From the NCBI GenBank assembly GCA_934555825.1, contig CAKTFJ010000006.1:1-64000 (forward strand): a stretch of DNA of 64,000 nt, in the 5' to 3' direction. The stretch comes from an uncultured Hyphomicrobium sp. GTDB taxonomy: Bacteria > Pseudomonadota > Alphaproteobacteria > Rhizobiales > Hyphomicrobiaceae. The notes beneath the pieces are model-generated. The model was given only the letters and a program-made list of their open reading frames with translations, was not told the origin of the DNA and did not search any database. The position numbers and the translations under genes were made by a program. How positions within the stretch are numbered: the first letter of the stretch is position 1; every line of letters starts with the position of its first letter. Positions 45,513-53,869 of the stretch are shown here, piece by piece.

Positions 45513-45555
45513 TGTGCCGGTCTTAGGTGCAGTCTTAGGTGCCAGTCTTAGGTAT
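45513..45555. repeat. Short tandem repeat GTCTTAGGTGC type at 3' end of PodJ-like gene
   Basis: Three copies of a 12-14-base unit sharing GTCTTAGGT (GGTCTTAGGTGCA, GTCTTAGGTGCCA, GTCTTAGGTATTG) follow one another directly. The last copy reaches into the stop codon region of the minus-strand gene. On the minus strand each copy supplies CCTAAG, so the stop TAA is repeated downstream in the tract. It looks like slippage-type expansion. Confidence 0.8.
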
Positions 45556-48274
45556 TGGTGTCGCTCTCCGCGCGCCGCTTCCAATCTTCTCCGGCGGCCA
45601 GCGCATCATTGGCGAGGCGGCTGGGCGGGCGGGCCCTGAAGGTGTTCACCAGTTGCTCGGCCTTTTTGCGCTCGTCGGCCGACATTTTGGCTTTGAGCGC
45701 ATCGCGCAGTCCGCCGGCGTCCGCGTCTCCGCCCTTTGCGGCCAGCGCATACCACTTGTAAGCCGCAACCCGGTCCGCCGCGACGCCGAGGCCGTTCTCA
45801 TAGAGCACACCGAGGTTGAACTGGCTGTCCGCAAGCCCGTGCTCGGCGGCTTCCGAGAACCAGTGCAGCGCCGTCTTGTAGTCGGGTTCGTTCTCGTTGC
45901 CGGCGACGATGACCGCGAAATTGTGCATGGCCTTCACGTTGCCCTGCTCGGCTGCACGGCCATACCAGACGCGGGCCCGCGCAAGATCCTTTTTGACGCC
46001 AAGACCCCGCTCGTAGAGCGTACCGAGACGATATTGCGACTGCGCGAAGCCTTTGGCTGCCGAAAGCTGATACCAGCGGGCCGCTTCCACGAAGTTCTGC
46101 GAGGTACCCTTGCCTTCGGCAAGCCGCGCACCGACCTCGAATTGTGCCGAAGCATCGCCGTTCGCTGCCGCGAGGCGGAGCGAGAGCGGACCCACTGTGG
46201 CCGGAGGAAGATCGAGCGCGCCGTCGTGGCTTCTGCTGACGCGTGCTGCTGGTGCGGGCATCACGCTGTGTGCGGCAGCGGGAGAAACGGGATCGAGGAT
46301 CCGCCCCGTCTTCTCGGGAAGCATCGCATCAGGTGTCTGCTTCGAGGCGATTGCCCCAAGCTGGCCGGAAAGACCCGCCAAAACCTGCTGTTCGTAAACG
46401 CCGGCGACGGCTTCCTCTTGCTGCGTGACCGCGGACGAAACGATGGTGGTTCCGGGCGGTGCGGAGGCCGTGTCGCCGGTCGGGTCGAGCGGCGGTGGGT
46501 TCAGAACGTCGTCCAATGCGCCGTAGGGCGTCACCCGATGATCGTCCGAGAGCCCGGTGTCCTGCTGCTGGCGGCCGTATCCGGCAAAGTCGGCGTCCAG
46601 ATCATCGAGTGCGGAACGCTGGCCCGTGCCGGTAGAATCGGAGGGCGTAGCACCGGTCCCATGCTCGATCGCGCCGGGGACGTTGATTTCAGGAATAGCC
46701 GGAGCGGGGTTGTCCTTCCGCGCGAGAAGCAGAAGCGCACCGTTGATCGCGACGACGAGCGCCAGCACGCCGGCGATGAGCTTCGGCGAGGAACCGAAAA
46801 GACGGCTCGCACCACCGAGGATAGCACGACGGCCGCTCCCGGTCTGCGCCGGCTTCTCGTCCTCGAACTGCCAAGCCTGCTGCGCACGATCGGTCATCGC
46901 TTCGGCGCGGTTGGCCGCCGCCTTGAGCTTGGCGCGGCGGGCATCGGCCACGAAATCGCGCCGGAGCCTCTCGATTGTCGAGTGGCTGTCGTCGTCAGAA
47001 TGCTGCGTATCCTCGACGGGCGACACGTAAGACGCCGGCACTTCGGCCGGAGCGATCTCGTCCAAGGCGTGCGTCGGTGAATACGCGTCAAAACGCGTAT
47101 CGGCCGGCATTGCAGGCGCCGCCCGCTGGGTCGAGAAGTGGCGCTCGATTTCGGCGATCTGGTTCTGCGGGCTATGGAAAGATGCATCCGGCTGCGGCTC
47201 GGCCACAAAGGCTGGCTCAGGTTGCGCTGGCGCGACGTGCTGCAGCTCAAGTGCGTCCATGCGGTCGAGCACGCGGACCAGCGCCTGCTGGAGGGTATCC
47301 AGCATTCCGAGAGCGGTCTGCTCGCTCTGCCGCTGCTCGCGGCGCGTCTCTTCGAGAAGCGATTTGATTTCGCTATAGCGATCGGCCTGCGCAGTGACGT
47401 GGCCGCTGAGATCCTGCACCAGCGTCGAAGCCTCGGTATCCGTGTACCGCCGGTCTTGCAGTGAGGCTTCGATCAGCGCGGTGAGCTCCTGATGCCGGCG
47501 CGCGTTGGCTTCGTGGTTCTCCTGGCCGAGGCGGGCATGGACTTCTTCGGCCGCCCGCACGGCGACCGCGTCCAGATCGGCTGCAAAGCGCGCGTTATAG
47601 TCGAGAAGCTTCGCTAGCCGTTCGTCCGACACTTGGTCCATGACCTGGCGCACGTCGGCCTCGATGCCGTCGAGGCGCTGCACATGACGCTCGAGCTGCT
47701 GAAGCTGTTGGTCAAGATCGCTCACGTGCTCTTCGATACGGCGTAGCCCTTCGAGGTCGGCGCGCCGCACGACGTCTTCGAGTGCGAGATTGATGTGGTG
47801 CTGGAACTGGTCGAGCCGTTCTTCCAGAAGCGCAATCGTGGTGCCGGGCTTGAGGTCTGAAAGCGTGCGCTTGATCCGCTGCGTCACATCGTGGAAGGGC
47901 TGGCCGAGCCAGTCCTGTTGCGAGCCCTGATCAACGCCCGCGGGCCTCTGGGCGCGGGGCGCGGAGTGGGCGGTCTCGGCCGTCTGTTCGCTTTCGTACG
48001 TCTGCATCAGCGCTTCGGCGCTGGCGGCATCCCAAGGCTCATCGTGGGAAGGCGTGCCCTGGCTGGGTTGCGCCGCGCTCCCTTCGGTGGAGGGCATGAG
48101 TTCGAGCGCGCGCAGGCGCTTGACGATGTGCTGAAGCGTGTCGCTCTGGCGACGTTGTGTGTCCTCGATCTCGCGCGCAAGATCCATCAGCGGCCGTCCG
48201 TGTCCTCCGGCTGCTTCGGGCAGGCCCTGGGCGCTATGCCACGCCGGCCAACTGTCTTGCTCTGAATGCAACAT
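45548..48274 (-). CDS. PodJ-like coiled-coil membrane protein with Sel1 repeats
   Basis: The ATG at 48274 gives 908 residues. The N-terminal 500 residues are charged and helical, with coiled-coil heptads (LEGLRRIEEHVSDLDQQLQQLERHV in two parts). One transmembrane helix lies near 501-520 (IAGVLALVVAINGALLLLA). A low-complexity linker follows, and Sel1/TPR-like repeats fill about residues 700-870 (AQFEVGARLAEGKG, SQYRLGTLYERGLGV, SQFNLGVLYENGLGV). This is the layout of the polar organiser PodJ and similar alphaproteobacterial polarity proteins, here without a peptidoglycan-binding end. In a budding bacterium such a protein could act in polar development, which is inference. An upstream start at 48304 is possible. 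Confidence 0.83.
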   Translation of the reverse strand: MLHSEQDSWPAWHSAQGLPEAAGGHGRPLMDLAREIEDTQRRQSDTLQHIVKRLRALELMPSTEGSAAQPSQGTPSHDEPWDAASAEALMQTYESEQTAETAHSAPRAQRPAGVDQGSQQDWLGQPFHDVTQRIKRTLSDLKPGTTIALLEERLDQFQHHINLALEDVVRRADLEGLRRIEEHVSDLDQQLQQLERHVQRLDGIEADVRQVMDQVSDERLAKLLDYNARFAADLDAVAVRAAEEVHARLGQENHEANARRHQELTALIEASLQDRRYTDTEASTLVQDLSGHVTAQADRYSEIKSLLEETRREQRQSEQTALGMLDTLQQALVRVLDRMDALELQHVAPAQPEPAFVAEPQPDASFHSPQNQIAEIERHFSTQRAAPAMPADTRFDAYSPTHALDEIAPAEVPASYVSPVEDTQHSDDDSHSTIERLRRDFVADARRAKLKAAANRAEAMTDRAQQAWQFEDEKPAQTGSGRRAILGGASRLFGSSPKLIAGVLALVVAINGALLLLARKDNPAPAIPEINVPGAIEHGTGATPSDSTGTGQRSALDDLDADFAGYGRQQQDTGLSDDHRVTPYGALDDVLNPPPLDPTGDTASAPPGTTIVSSAVTQQEEAVAGVYEQQVLAGLSGQLGAIASKQTPDAMLPEKTGRILDPVSPAAAHSVMPAPAARVSRSHDGALDLPPATVGPLSLRLAAANGDASAQFEVGARLAEGKGTSQNFVEAARWYQLSAAKGFAQSQYRLGTLYERGLGVKKDLARARVWYGRAAEQGNVKAMHNFAVIVAGNENEPDYKTALHWFSEAAEHGLADSQFNLGVLYENGLGVAADRVAAYKWYALAAKGGDADAGGLRDALKAKMSADERKKAEQLVNTFRARPPSRLANDALAAGEDWKRRAESDTNT

Positions 48275-48630
48275 CAAGGGTCCCCACGAAGCGGTGCGAC
48301 GCACGTACCGGCCGCTCCTCGGTGGGAGATGAAAGGCGGAACCATCCGCCCGCCATGCCGGCTGAACGCGTTTGAAGGGTCAGACGAGGCACGATTCAGA
48401 AACCCGAACACCGTGAGGCTCGCAGCCGGCAGTAAACGTTCTCTTAAATTGCGGATAAGCCTGAGAAAAATGTTGAAAATCAATGTGATAGTTTTGGGGA
48501 AGGAACGTGCTGCTCCCTCCTCTTCTCCCAAATTTGAACGGCCGATTCGTATTCGCGTCCCGCCGCACAGCGGACATGCACCGCAATCCCCTGGTATGCT
48601 GTGAGGCAGGGTCGTTGTGCCCGTGGAAAG
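48275..48630. other. Divergent intergenic region
   Basis: About 355 bases lie between the PodJ-like gene (minus) and the small secreted-protein gene (plus). No coding or RNA pattern is seen. A relatively AT-rich segment at 48430-48500 is the likeliest promoter area. Confidence 0.4.
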
Positions 48631-49158
48631 ATGGAGACTGCTGTGTTGAAGACGCTGCGCTGCAACGGGAGGTATGACCGCAACCGCTCAGGGGCGCGTG
48701 GTTCGCTGGCTCTCGGCACGCTACTGGTGCTTGCTGCGCCCGCGTGGGCTGCTGGCGAGGCCACTGGCCGCTATACGATGTCTCCCACCGAGGGCGGCGT
48801 CATCCGCCTGGATCGCGAGACGGGAGCGATGTCCTTCTGCACCGGCAAGGACGGAGCATGGTCGTGCAAGGAAATGCCGGAAAGCGAGAACGATCTCGCC
48901 CAGCGTGTCGAGGAGTTGGAGCGGGAAAACCGAGCCCTGCGGGGGCAGGTCGAGCGCGGCGCCGCGCTCCCGCCTGCAAACGAGCCGCCGGCCGCGGGCG
49001 ATCTCGTTCCACCCGCGCCTCCGGGCGACCTTCCCGTTCCTACTGAGCGCGACGTGGACAAGCTGTTCGACTACGTCGAAGGCATGGTGCGCAAGTTCAA
49101 GGAGCGCATCGATCGCTTGGAGCGTGAGGCTCAGAAGGAGCCGGACCTGCCGCTCTGA
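48631..49158 (+). CDS. Small exported protein with N-terminal helix and coiled coil
   Basis: The ATG at 48631 gives 175 residues. A hydrophobic signal region (ALGTLLVLAAPAWAAGEA) is followed by GRYTMSPTEGGVIRLDRETGAMSFC, a short beta-rich domain known from alphaproteobacterial exported proteins. A coiled coil (RVEELERENRALRGQVE) and a proline-rich linker lead into a C-terminal helix (VDKLFDYVEGMVRKFKERIDRLERE). It has two cysteines (SFC, WSC). Function unknown. A GTG at 48643 is an alternative start. Confidence 0.72.
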   Translation: METAVLKTLRCNGRYDRNRSGARGSLALGTLLVLAAPAWAAGEATGRYTMSPTEGGVIRLDRETGAMSFCTGKDGAWSCKEMPESENDLAQRVEELERENRALRGQVERGAALPPANEPPAAGDLVPPAPPGDLPVPTERDVDKLFDYVEGMVRKFKERIDRLEREAQKEPDLPL

Positions 49159-49195
49159 CGGGCACACCGGCCCGCATGTTCGCTTCAGCTTCTAA

Positions 49196-49260
49196 GCCGG
49201 AGCTGCATCGGCAGCTCCGGCCCGGGGCGCGACTGCGCCCCCCCGGCGCCATTGCGCCGG
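49196..49260. terminator. Three consecutive GC-rich hairpins in convergent gap
   Basis: Three stems with four-base loops follow each other: GCCGGAGCTGC/ATCG/GCAGCTCCGGC (49196-49221), GGGGCGC/GACT/GCGCCCC (49224-49241) and CCGGCGC/CATT/GCGCCGG (49243-49260). They fill the gap between the exported-protein gene and the convergent GNAT gene. None has a U-tract, so termination is not certain; they may be stability or structural elements. Confidence 0.65.
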
Positions 49261-49299
49261 CTCTCCACAGAGCACAACGCCTCTTGAACGAATCTTCTC

Positions 49300-49752
49300 T
49301 CAGCTTGTGTACGAACCAAAAAAAATCCGGTAGCGCACGAAGTCGTCGGCCGCGATGAAGCGGTCATAGACGCGCCGAGCGGCTGCGTTCGAGGTGCGCG
49401 TATGCCAGTAGAGCCGCGACCAGCCCTTCGCTTCGCCCAAGCTCACGAGATCTCGGATGAGCGCCTCGCCTATGCCCCGGCCTCTCTGCTCCGGCGCCAC
49501 GAACAGGTCTTCGAGGTAGCACGACGGCGTCGTCGTCCAGGTTCCTGCGTGGAGCACAGAGTGGGAAAAGCCGCACACTTCGCCCGCCGTCTCGGCGACG
49601 CGGCAGAACATACCCTCCGACTTGTGGATCAGGCGGTCCCAGGTGCGCAGTGTCACGTCTTCGGAGAGCGTTGTTTCGTAGAACGCGAGATAGCCGTCCC
49701 ACAGGCGCCGCCAACGCGGCTCATCGCTTTGTAGGGCGTCCCGGATCAGCAC
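49300..49752 (-). CDS. GNAT family N-acetyltransferase
   Basis: This 150-residue protein has the GNAT fold: LIRDALQSDEPRWRRLW at the start, EDLFVAPEQRGRGIGEALI with the acetyl-CoA-binding RGRGIG loop, and a C-terminal strand (RLYWHTRTSNAAARRVYDRF). The start is GTG 49752, with GAGG just upstream. The substrate could be an amino acid or a small amine; family alone does not tell. It is transcribed alone towards the hairpin array. Confidence 0.88.
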   Translation of the reverse strand: MLIRDALQSDEPRWRRLWDGYLAFYETTLSEDVTLRTWDRLIHKSEGMFCRVAETAGEVCGFSHSVLHAGTWTTTPSCYLEDLFVAPEQRGRGIGEALIRDLVSLGEAKGWSRLYWHTRTSNAAARRVYDRFIAADDFVRYRIFFGSYTS

Positions 49753-49878
49753 CGCCTCGGTCCTCTTGCGTCTCAGCTTAGCTCTGGGTGCCGATCATCC
49801 TAGATCGCAAGCAGGCTGACCAGGGCCCCGCCAGGACGCAATCTGCCGACCGGAGCGTGGAAATTGCCCAAAAAAGAA

Positions 49879-49909
49879 GCGCGACGGCCGCAAAATGCGG
49901 CCGTCGCGC
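49879..49909 (-). terminator. Intrinsic terminator of pqqA copy 1
   Basis: GCGCGACGGCCGCA and its exact complement (14 bp, 49879-49892 and 49896-49909) enclose a three-base loop. On the minus strand TTCTTTTTT follows. It ends the transcript about 24 bases after the pqqA stop. Confidence 0.95.
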
Positions 49910-49932
49910 CAAAGACCGAAAGTTGATCGATG

Positions 49933-50022
49933 TTAGATGATATCGATCTCGGCCGGCAGGTAGGACGTGACCTCGAGGCCAACTTCCTGCTCGCGAACCG
50001 ACGGCTTCATCCAAGTCTTCAT
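49933..50022 (-). CDS. pqqA: PQQ precursor peptide PqqA, copy 1
   Basis: A 29-residue peptide starts MKTWMKPSVREQEVG and ends LEVTSYLPAEIDII. The core EVTSY has the Glu-x3-Tyr pair that PqqE cross-links to begin PQQ synthesis. The following AEID block matches PqqA of methylotrophs. The ribosome-binding site AGGAGGA with six to seven bases spacing is very strong. The gene is alone, with an intrinsic terminator after it and no pqqB, pqqC, pqqD or pqqE in the window. A weak promoter-like pair (TTGGTA, 18 bases, TATTTG on the minus strand, 50074-50103) lies upstream. It differs from copy 2 at one residue (Met5 against Asn5). Confidence 0.93.
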   Translation of the reverse strand: MKTWMKPSVREQEVGLEVTSYLPAEIDII

Positions 50023-50553
50023 GGTAGTTCCTCCTTTTTGAGCCCCCGACAAAAGAGCGTCTGAGGCAGAGTACAAATAGGCAGAGCTGGCGCGGAATAC
50101 CAATCGTATTTTCATTTTCATAAGATCAGTCAGCCTGATGCTACATTGTAGCGTTTAAAAATCAGCGCGCAGAGAAGAGAAGCCATGTGCAAAGCGCCGA
50201 ACGCTGGCGCGCGTGAAATGCAAAGCCGCCTGGGCGGGGGCGTGCATATGAGCCAATGCGACAAGAGAAAGAACGCTGGGAGCACGCTGCGCGACATGCA
50301 ACTAAACGCGCAAAACCAAGCATATCTCGCATGGGTCGATGCATGTCGCTCGTGGTGCTTGAGGCGCGAGGCGGGCCGTCGAAAGGAAATGCCGGCGTGA
50401 GGAGACAGCTCGCGATGTCTTTAAGCGGGGAGCGTTCCGCTGAGCCGGAGAAAGCGAACACAAATGTGTAAAATGCTCTCGTCGAAAACGTGATCAAAGG
50501 AAATGAAGCCAAATCGGATCGGGGCATTCAAAACGGCCTCAGGAAATAAAAAA
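50023..50553. other. Region between the two pqqA genes
   Basis: Besides the promoter of copy 1 (about 50074-50103) and the terminator of copy 2 (50555-50578), no gene is convincing. A plus-strand frame (50185-50400) has residues without family pattern. The region is less GC-rich around 50040-50170. Confidence 0.45.
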
Positions 50554-50554
50554 G

Positions 50555-50578
50555 CGGCGGTCACTTTCGTGACCGCCG
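50555..50578 (-). terminator. Intrinsic terminator of pqqA copy 2
   Basis: CGGCGGTCAC (50555-50564), loop TTTC and GTGACCGCCG (50569-50578) make a 10-bp stem. On the minus strand it is followed by CTTTTTTATTT. It sits 24 bases after the stop of pqqA copy 2. Confidence 0.94.
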
Positions 50579-50602
50579 CCGAATTCGGCAAAGCCGATCG
50601 AC

Positions 50603-50692
50603 TTAGATGATGTCGATCTCAGCCGGCAGGTACGAGGTAACCTCGAGGCCGACTTCCTGCTCGCGAACCGAGGGCTTGTTCCAGGTCTTCAT
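50603..50692 (-). CDS. pqqA: PQQ precursor peptide PqqA, copy 2
   Basis: This 29-residue peptide is identical to copy 1 except Asn5 in place of Met5. It keeps EVTSY with the cross-linking Glu and Tyr, and the same C-terminal block. An AGGAGGA ribosome-binding site lies just upstream, and an intrinsic terminator follows. A good sigma-70-like promoter (TTGCCG, 17 bases, TATATA) is at 50756-50784 on the minus strand, giving a leader of about 55 bases. Only the coding part and the ribosome-binding site are shared with copy 1; the leader and terminator sequences differ, so the copies are not a recent whole-unit duplication. Confidence 0.93.
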   Translation of the reverse strand: MKTWNKPSVREQEVGLEVTSYLPAEIDII

Positions 50693-50755
50693 GGGATGTT
50701 CCTCCTTAAGAGTTCCTATGACCAGCGGGCCGCCAGCCCGTCTGATACTGCATCG

Positions 50756-50784
50756 TATATAGGCAAGCCCCCCGATAACGGCAA
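50756..50784 (-). promoter_or_regulatory. Sigma-70-like promoter of pqqA copy 2
   Basis: On the minus strand TTGCCG (50779-50784) and TATATA (50756-50761) are separated by exactly 17 bases. The -10 box lies 63 bases before the ATG at 50692. The match is good for an alphaproteobacterial housekeeping promoter. Confidence 0.6.
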
Positions 50785-50884
50785 ATCGCAAGTTCGTGAT
50801 CCTGTCATCAGAATAGCTTATTGGATCGCAAAGTTTTTCTTATGCTGTATGCATCCAGAGCGTAGGTAAGCCGAATAAAAACAA

Positions 50885-51103
50885 TCAATTGCGGTCTGAG
50901 AGCGCCGTCCGAGCGTCAGCCGCGAATTCGGCCTCGAGCGCCTCCTCCAGCGCCTTGAGGTCTTCGGGAATGGGGAGATCGAACGCTTTGAGCTCGTTAA
51001 GCCGTTCCCTGAGCTGAAGGTAAACTTCGTGGCGATCCTCAGCTTCGTTCTGCATCCGTGTGAGAAGAACGCCGATCTCGGCCTGAACATCCTCGAAAGC
51101 CAT
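50885..51103 (-). CDS. Small helical conserved hypothetical protein
   Basis: This 72-residue acidic protein (AFEDVQAEIGVLLTRMQNEAED, then LQLRERLNELKAFDLPIPEDLKALEEALEAEF in parts) is almost wholly alpha-helical. A good ribosome-binding site (GGGAGG) lies before the ATG at 51103. It resembles short helical proteins of alphaproteobacteria without known function. Confidence 0.68.
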   Translation of the reverse strand: MAFEDVQAEIGVLLTRMQNEAEDRHEVYLQLRERLNELKAFDLPIPEDLKALEEALEAEFAADARTALSDRN

Positions 51104-51267
51104 GGTGTCGCCTCCCTCTGCCGCGTGTTTCTAGGGAGATAGGGACGCGACCGAACCCCCCGCAAGAGCCGCAGCGCCGCCCCCCAAACACACTGCCATG
51201 CCTCGGGCACAATTCTCGGCGCTTCTCGGTGCGTGCGCGGCGCGGGGGAAACCAATGGGGGATCGTC

Positions 51268-51633
51268 ATGAAAGACCCGTCCATCGGCCGCGCGCTCGGC
51301 CTCGTTCTCGCGGCAGGCTTAGGGTCGAGCTTCGGCGGCCATAGTGTCAGCGCCGACGATCAACCGCGCTTCTGGGCGGTGACGGGTGTCGCATCCGGAG
51401 ATGTGCTCAACCTGCGTGACGTCCCGCACGGCGACAGCAAGAAGCTCGCGGGCATCCCGCCTGAGACGCGCGGTCTCAAGCACCTCGGCTGCATCACGCC
51501 GGAACCGAGCCTCGACCGCTGGATGATCATGACCGAGAGCGAGCGCGTGAATGCGAAGCTCCAATGGTGTCGCGTCGAATATCGCGGCATGCAGGGTTGG
51601 GTCGCCGCGCGATTTCTGAAGCCCGACCGATAA
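51268..51633 (+). CDS. Secreted SH3b-domain protein
   Basis: The ATG at 51268 gives 121 residues with a signal peptide (LGLVLAAGLGSSFGGHSVSA). The mature domain begins FWAVTGVASGDVLNLRDVPHGDSKKLAGIP, the N-terminal part of a bacterial SH3 fold, and ends WCRVEYRGMQGWVAARFLKP. Such domains usually bind cell-wall or other envelope ligands. It has two cysteines (LGCITP, WCRV). Confidence 0.82.
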   Translation: MKDPSIGRALGLVLAAGLGSSFGGHSVSADDQPRFWAVTGVASGDVLNLRDVPHGDSKKLAGIPPETRGLKHLGCITPEPSLDRWMIMTESERVNAKLQWCRVEYRGMQGWVAARFLKPDR

Positions 51634-51820
51634 ACGAATTGAGCACGATGCGAGCATAACGCGCCCCAAGCAAATGTGCATCGTTCGGCAGAGCGCGTCG
51701 CAACGTGCTTGCAGCGCGGTGCAGTGTGCTATGCTCATGAGTGTGCGGAACGAACGTGGGGGATGACACGTACAAGCATAGCGCCCGACTGCCGGGCCGT
51801 GTGTCGAGTGGGGTGGCGTG

Positions 51821-52738
51821 ATGCGTTTTGATTTCGCGGCGTTTCGGCGGGCGTTGCCGGCCGGCCTTTCTCCCAGCTTGTCGACCGTCCTTGCGGCGGC
51901 CGGCACGTCGTGTGCAACGTTGATGATCGGCTACGTCGTTCTTTTCAGCGGCGGCACGACCGAGGCGGATGCCGACGTCAGGGCGAAGACGGTCGCAGTG
52001 AGGGGCCCGGTCTTCACGCCCGTCGTCGCGACGCCGGCCGTTGCCCGCGTCGATCAGGTCTCCACGGTATCGATCGACGCTGACGTTCCGCCGATGCCGG
52101 AAGACATGCGGAACCTCACGCGCGCCGTCCAGACCGCGTTAAAGCGCGCGGGTTGTTATCGTGGCGGCGTTGACGGTGTTTGGGCCGGACAGACGAGAGC
52201 GGCGATGGAGCAGTTCACGATCCGCGTCAACGCGCGCCTTCCCGTCGACAAGCCGGATGCCGTGTTGCTGGCCCTCGTTGAAACGCATGACGACGTTTCG
52301 TGCTCTGCTGAAGCGAACGCAACGTCGATGGAACCAAGCGGGATCGAAACGGCCAGCATCGAAACGCCTGCCGAAAGAGGCACGCCGACAATGAGGCGTG
52401 AAGCGATCATGACGCGCGATGTCGTGCTGTCGTCATCCGCTACGTTCGAGACGCACGGCCGCGCGGAGCATTTAAGCTTTGCAGACGAGACCGCACCGTC
52501 ATCGAAAAGGGAAGAACCCATCGCAGGTGTGCGAGCAGCATCGGTGACCGCCGAGGAGACGGCCACAGCAAGCGCGCCTGAAGTGGCCGCCGCATCTGTC
52601 GCGCGCGCGCCCAGAGCGGTGAAGCGCGACCGCCCCCGACGCACGTCGCGCCGGGCACGCAGCAAACCGCCATCGTTCTCGCGCTCGGTCTCCCGCAGCT
52701 TCCGCTCGATCAGCCGCACGATGAACCGGCTATTTTGA
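51821..52738 (+). CDS. Membrane-anchored protein with peptidoglycan-binding-like domain
   Basis: The ATG at 51821 gives 305 residues. One transmembrane helix lies near 22-43 (TVLAAAGTSCATLMIGYVVLF). A short domain at about residues 95-150 (TRAVQTALKRAGCYRGGVDGVWAGQTRAAMEQF) resembles PG_binding_1. The remainder is low-complexity, ending in a strongly basic Arg/Ser tail (RRTSRRARSKPPSFSRSVSR). It probably sits in the inner membrane with a domain reaching peptidoglycan. Function unknown. Confidence 0.72.
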   Translation: MRFDFAAFRRALPAGLSPSLSTVLAAAGTSCATLMIGYVVLFSGGTTEADADVRAKTVAVRGPVFTPVVATPAVARVDQVSTVSIDADVPPMPEDMRNLTRAVQTALKRAGCYRGGVDGVWAGQTRAAMEQFTIRVNARLPVDKPDAVLLALVETHDDVSCSAEANATSMEPSGIETASIETPAERGTPTMRREAIMTRDVVLSSSATFETHGRAEHLSFADETAPSSKREEPIAGVRAASVTAEETATASAPEVAAASVARAPRAVKRDRPRRTSRRARSKPPSFSRSVSRSFRSISRTMNRLF

Positions 52739-52764
52739 TTGAGTGCTGCGGAGGCGGCTGACGA

Positions 52765-53724
52765 TTAGATCGCGACGCCAAGGCCCCACGCCTCCTCCTG
52801 CACCGCGATATCCGAAAGGATGCGGTCTAGCAGCAGGCACGTGCGCTTGAAGAGATCCGATCCGCGGCGATAGTCGGCGGCGGCGAAGAAATCCACGCGC
52901 CCCGCACGGAACAGCTCCACGCACGTGTCATAGCCCTTCCCGCGCTCTTCCGGATGCACGGCAATGGCGTGCCCGCCGCTCTTGCGCATCAGCGCCATGG
53001 AGGGCACGTCGGTTTCGCCGTCGCCGAAATAAATCATGTTGCGGAACGGGATCGGCCGCAGCTCTTCAGCCATGTGCGCGTTGATGCTCTCGCCGAGATC
53101 CTCGATGCCTTTGTTGATGCGGAAGAGGTACTGCGTCTTGCCCGTGTCTGTGATCACCCGCTTCGGGAATGGCAGCTCGTAGGCGTCGAACCAGTATTCG
53201 GATGCGAACACGTTGTGGAAGTGCTTCCGGATCGTGGTGCCCTCGATGATCTCGGTGAGCCCTGACGATACGAGGTAATGACGGATCTCGACGCCCGCGC
53301 TCTCCGCGCGAATGCGCGTGTATTCCGAGATCTCGTCAAACCACGCTTCCACGCCGGGAAACAGTTCCACGTCCGCGCCCTGGCGCACGAGGTCGTCACG
53401 GTCGATCCGCAGGCCCTTCTCGCGCGCCTTTTTGTACATCAGGTGCATGTAGGTGATGAGCGGATCGGCGCCCTGCTCGCGTGCGAGCAGCGTACACTCG
53501 TCCCAAAACGCTTTGGGCTCGATGCCGAGTTGCGGCAGGAAAGAGTATTCCTGCATCGGCCGTGGCGAGAGCGTGCCGTCGAAGTCGTAGACGAGCGCGA
53601 TGGTTTTTTTGTCGAAGGCGTTGGCGTGTTTTGCCGTCGCCTTCGATTTTATGGACGCGTTCTCGCGCTCGGGCGCGTCGTCCTCGTCCCGTTCCCTCTT
53701 GCGCCCCGTCGCGCGCTCGGTCAT
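52765..53724 (-). CDS. HAD-superfamily hydrolase
   Basis: This 319-residue protein has a charged N-terminal tail (about 40 residues) and then the HAD motif I VYDFDGTLS with nucleophile D47 and D49, motif II in SSGLTEII, and motif IV in GDGETDVPSMALMRKSGGHAIAV. A helical cap lies between. It is probably a cytoplasmic phosphatase of the phosphoserine-phosphatase-like type; substrate unknown. It converges with the previous gene. Confidence 0.82.
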   Translation of the reverse strand: MTERATGRKRERDEDDAPERENASIKSKATAKHANAFDKKTIALVYDFDGTLSPRPMQEYSFLPQLGIEPKAFWDECTLLAREQGADPLITYMHLMYKKAREKGLRIDRDDLVRQGADVELFPGVEAWFDEISEYTRIRAESAGVEIRHYLVSSGLTEIIEGTTIRKHFHNVFASEYWFDAYELPFPKRVITDTGKTQYLFRINKGIEDLGESINAHMAEELRPIPFRNMIYFGDGETDVPSMALMRKSGGHAIAVHPEERGKGYDTCVELFRAGRVDFFAAADYRRGSDLFKRTCLLLDRILSDIAVQEEAWGLGVAI

Positions 53725-53869
53725 CGCCGGCTCCTATCCGTCAAAAATTATTGACGAACATTCCCGATTCGGGTGGCGCCCTGAAGGCGTGAAGACGCGG
53801 CATGCACAACTTGAGGAATGTCCCCGACAGCTCGCGCTATAGAGGACGTCCGCTTTAAGAAGCCGGAAC

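Noticed and set aside
50185-50400. 71-residue plus-strand frame between the pqqA genes
   Set aside because: Cysteine/arginine-rich composition, no ribosome-binding site and no similarity to Pqq proteins.
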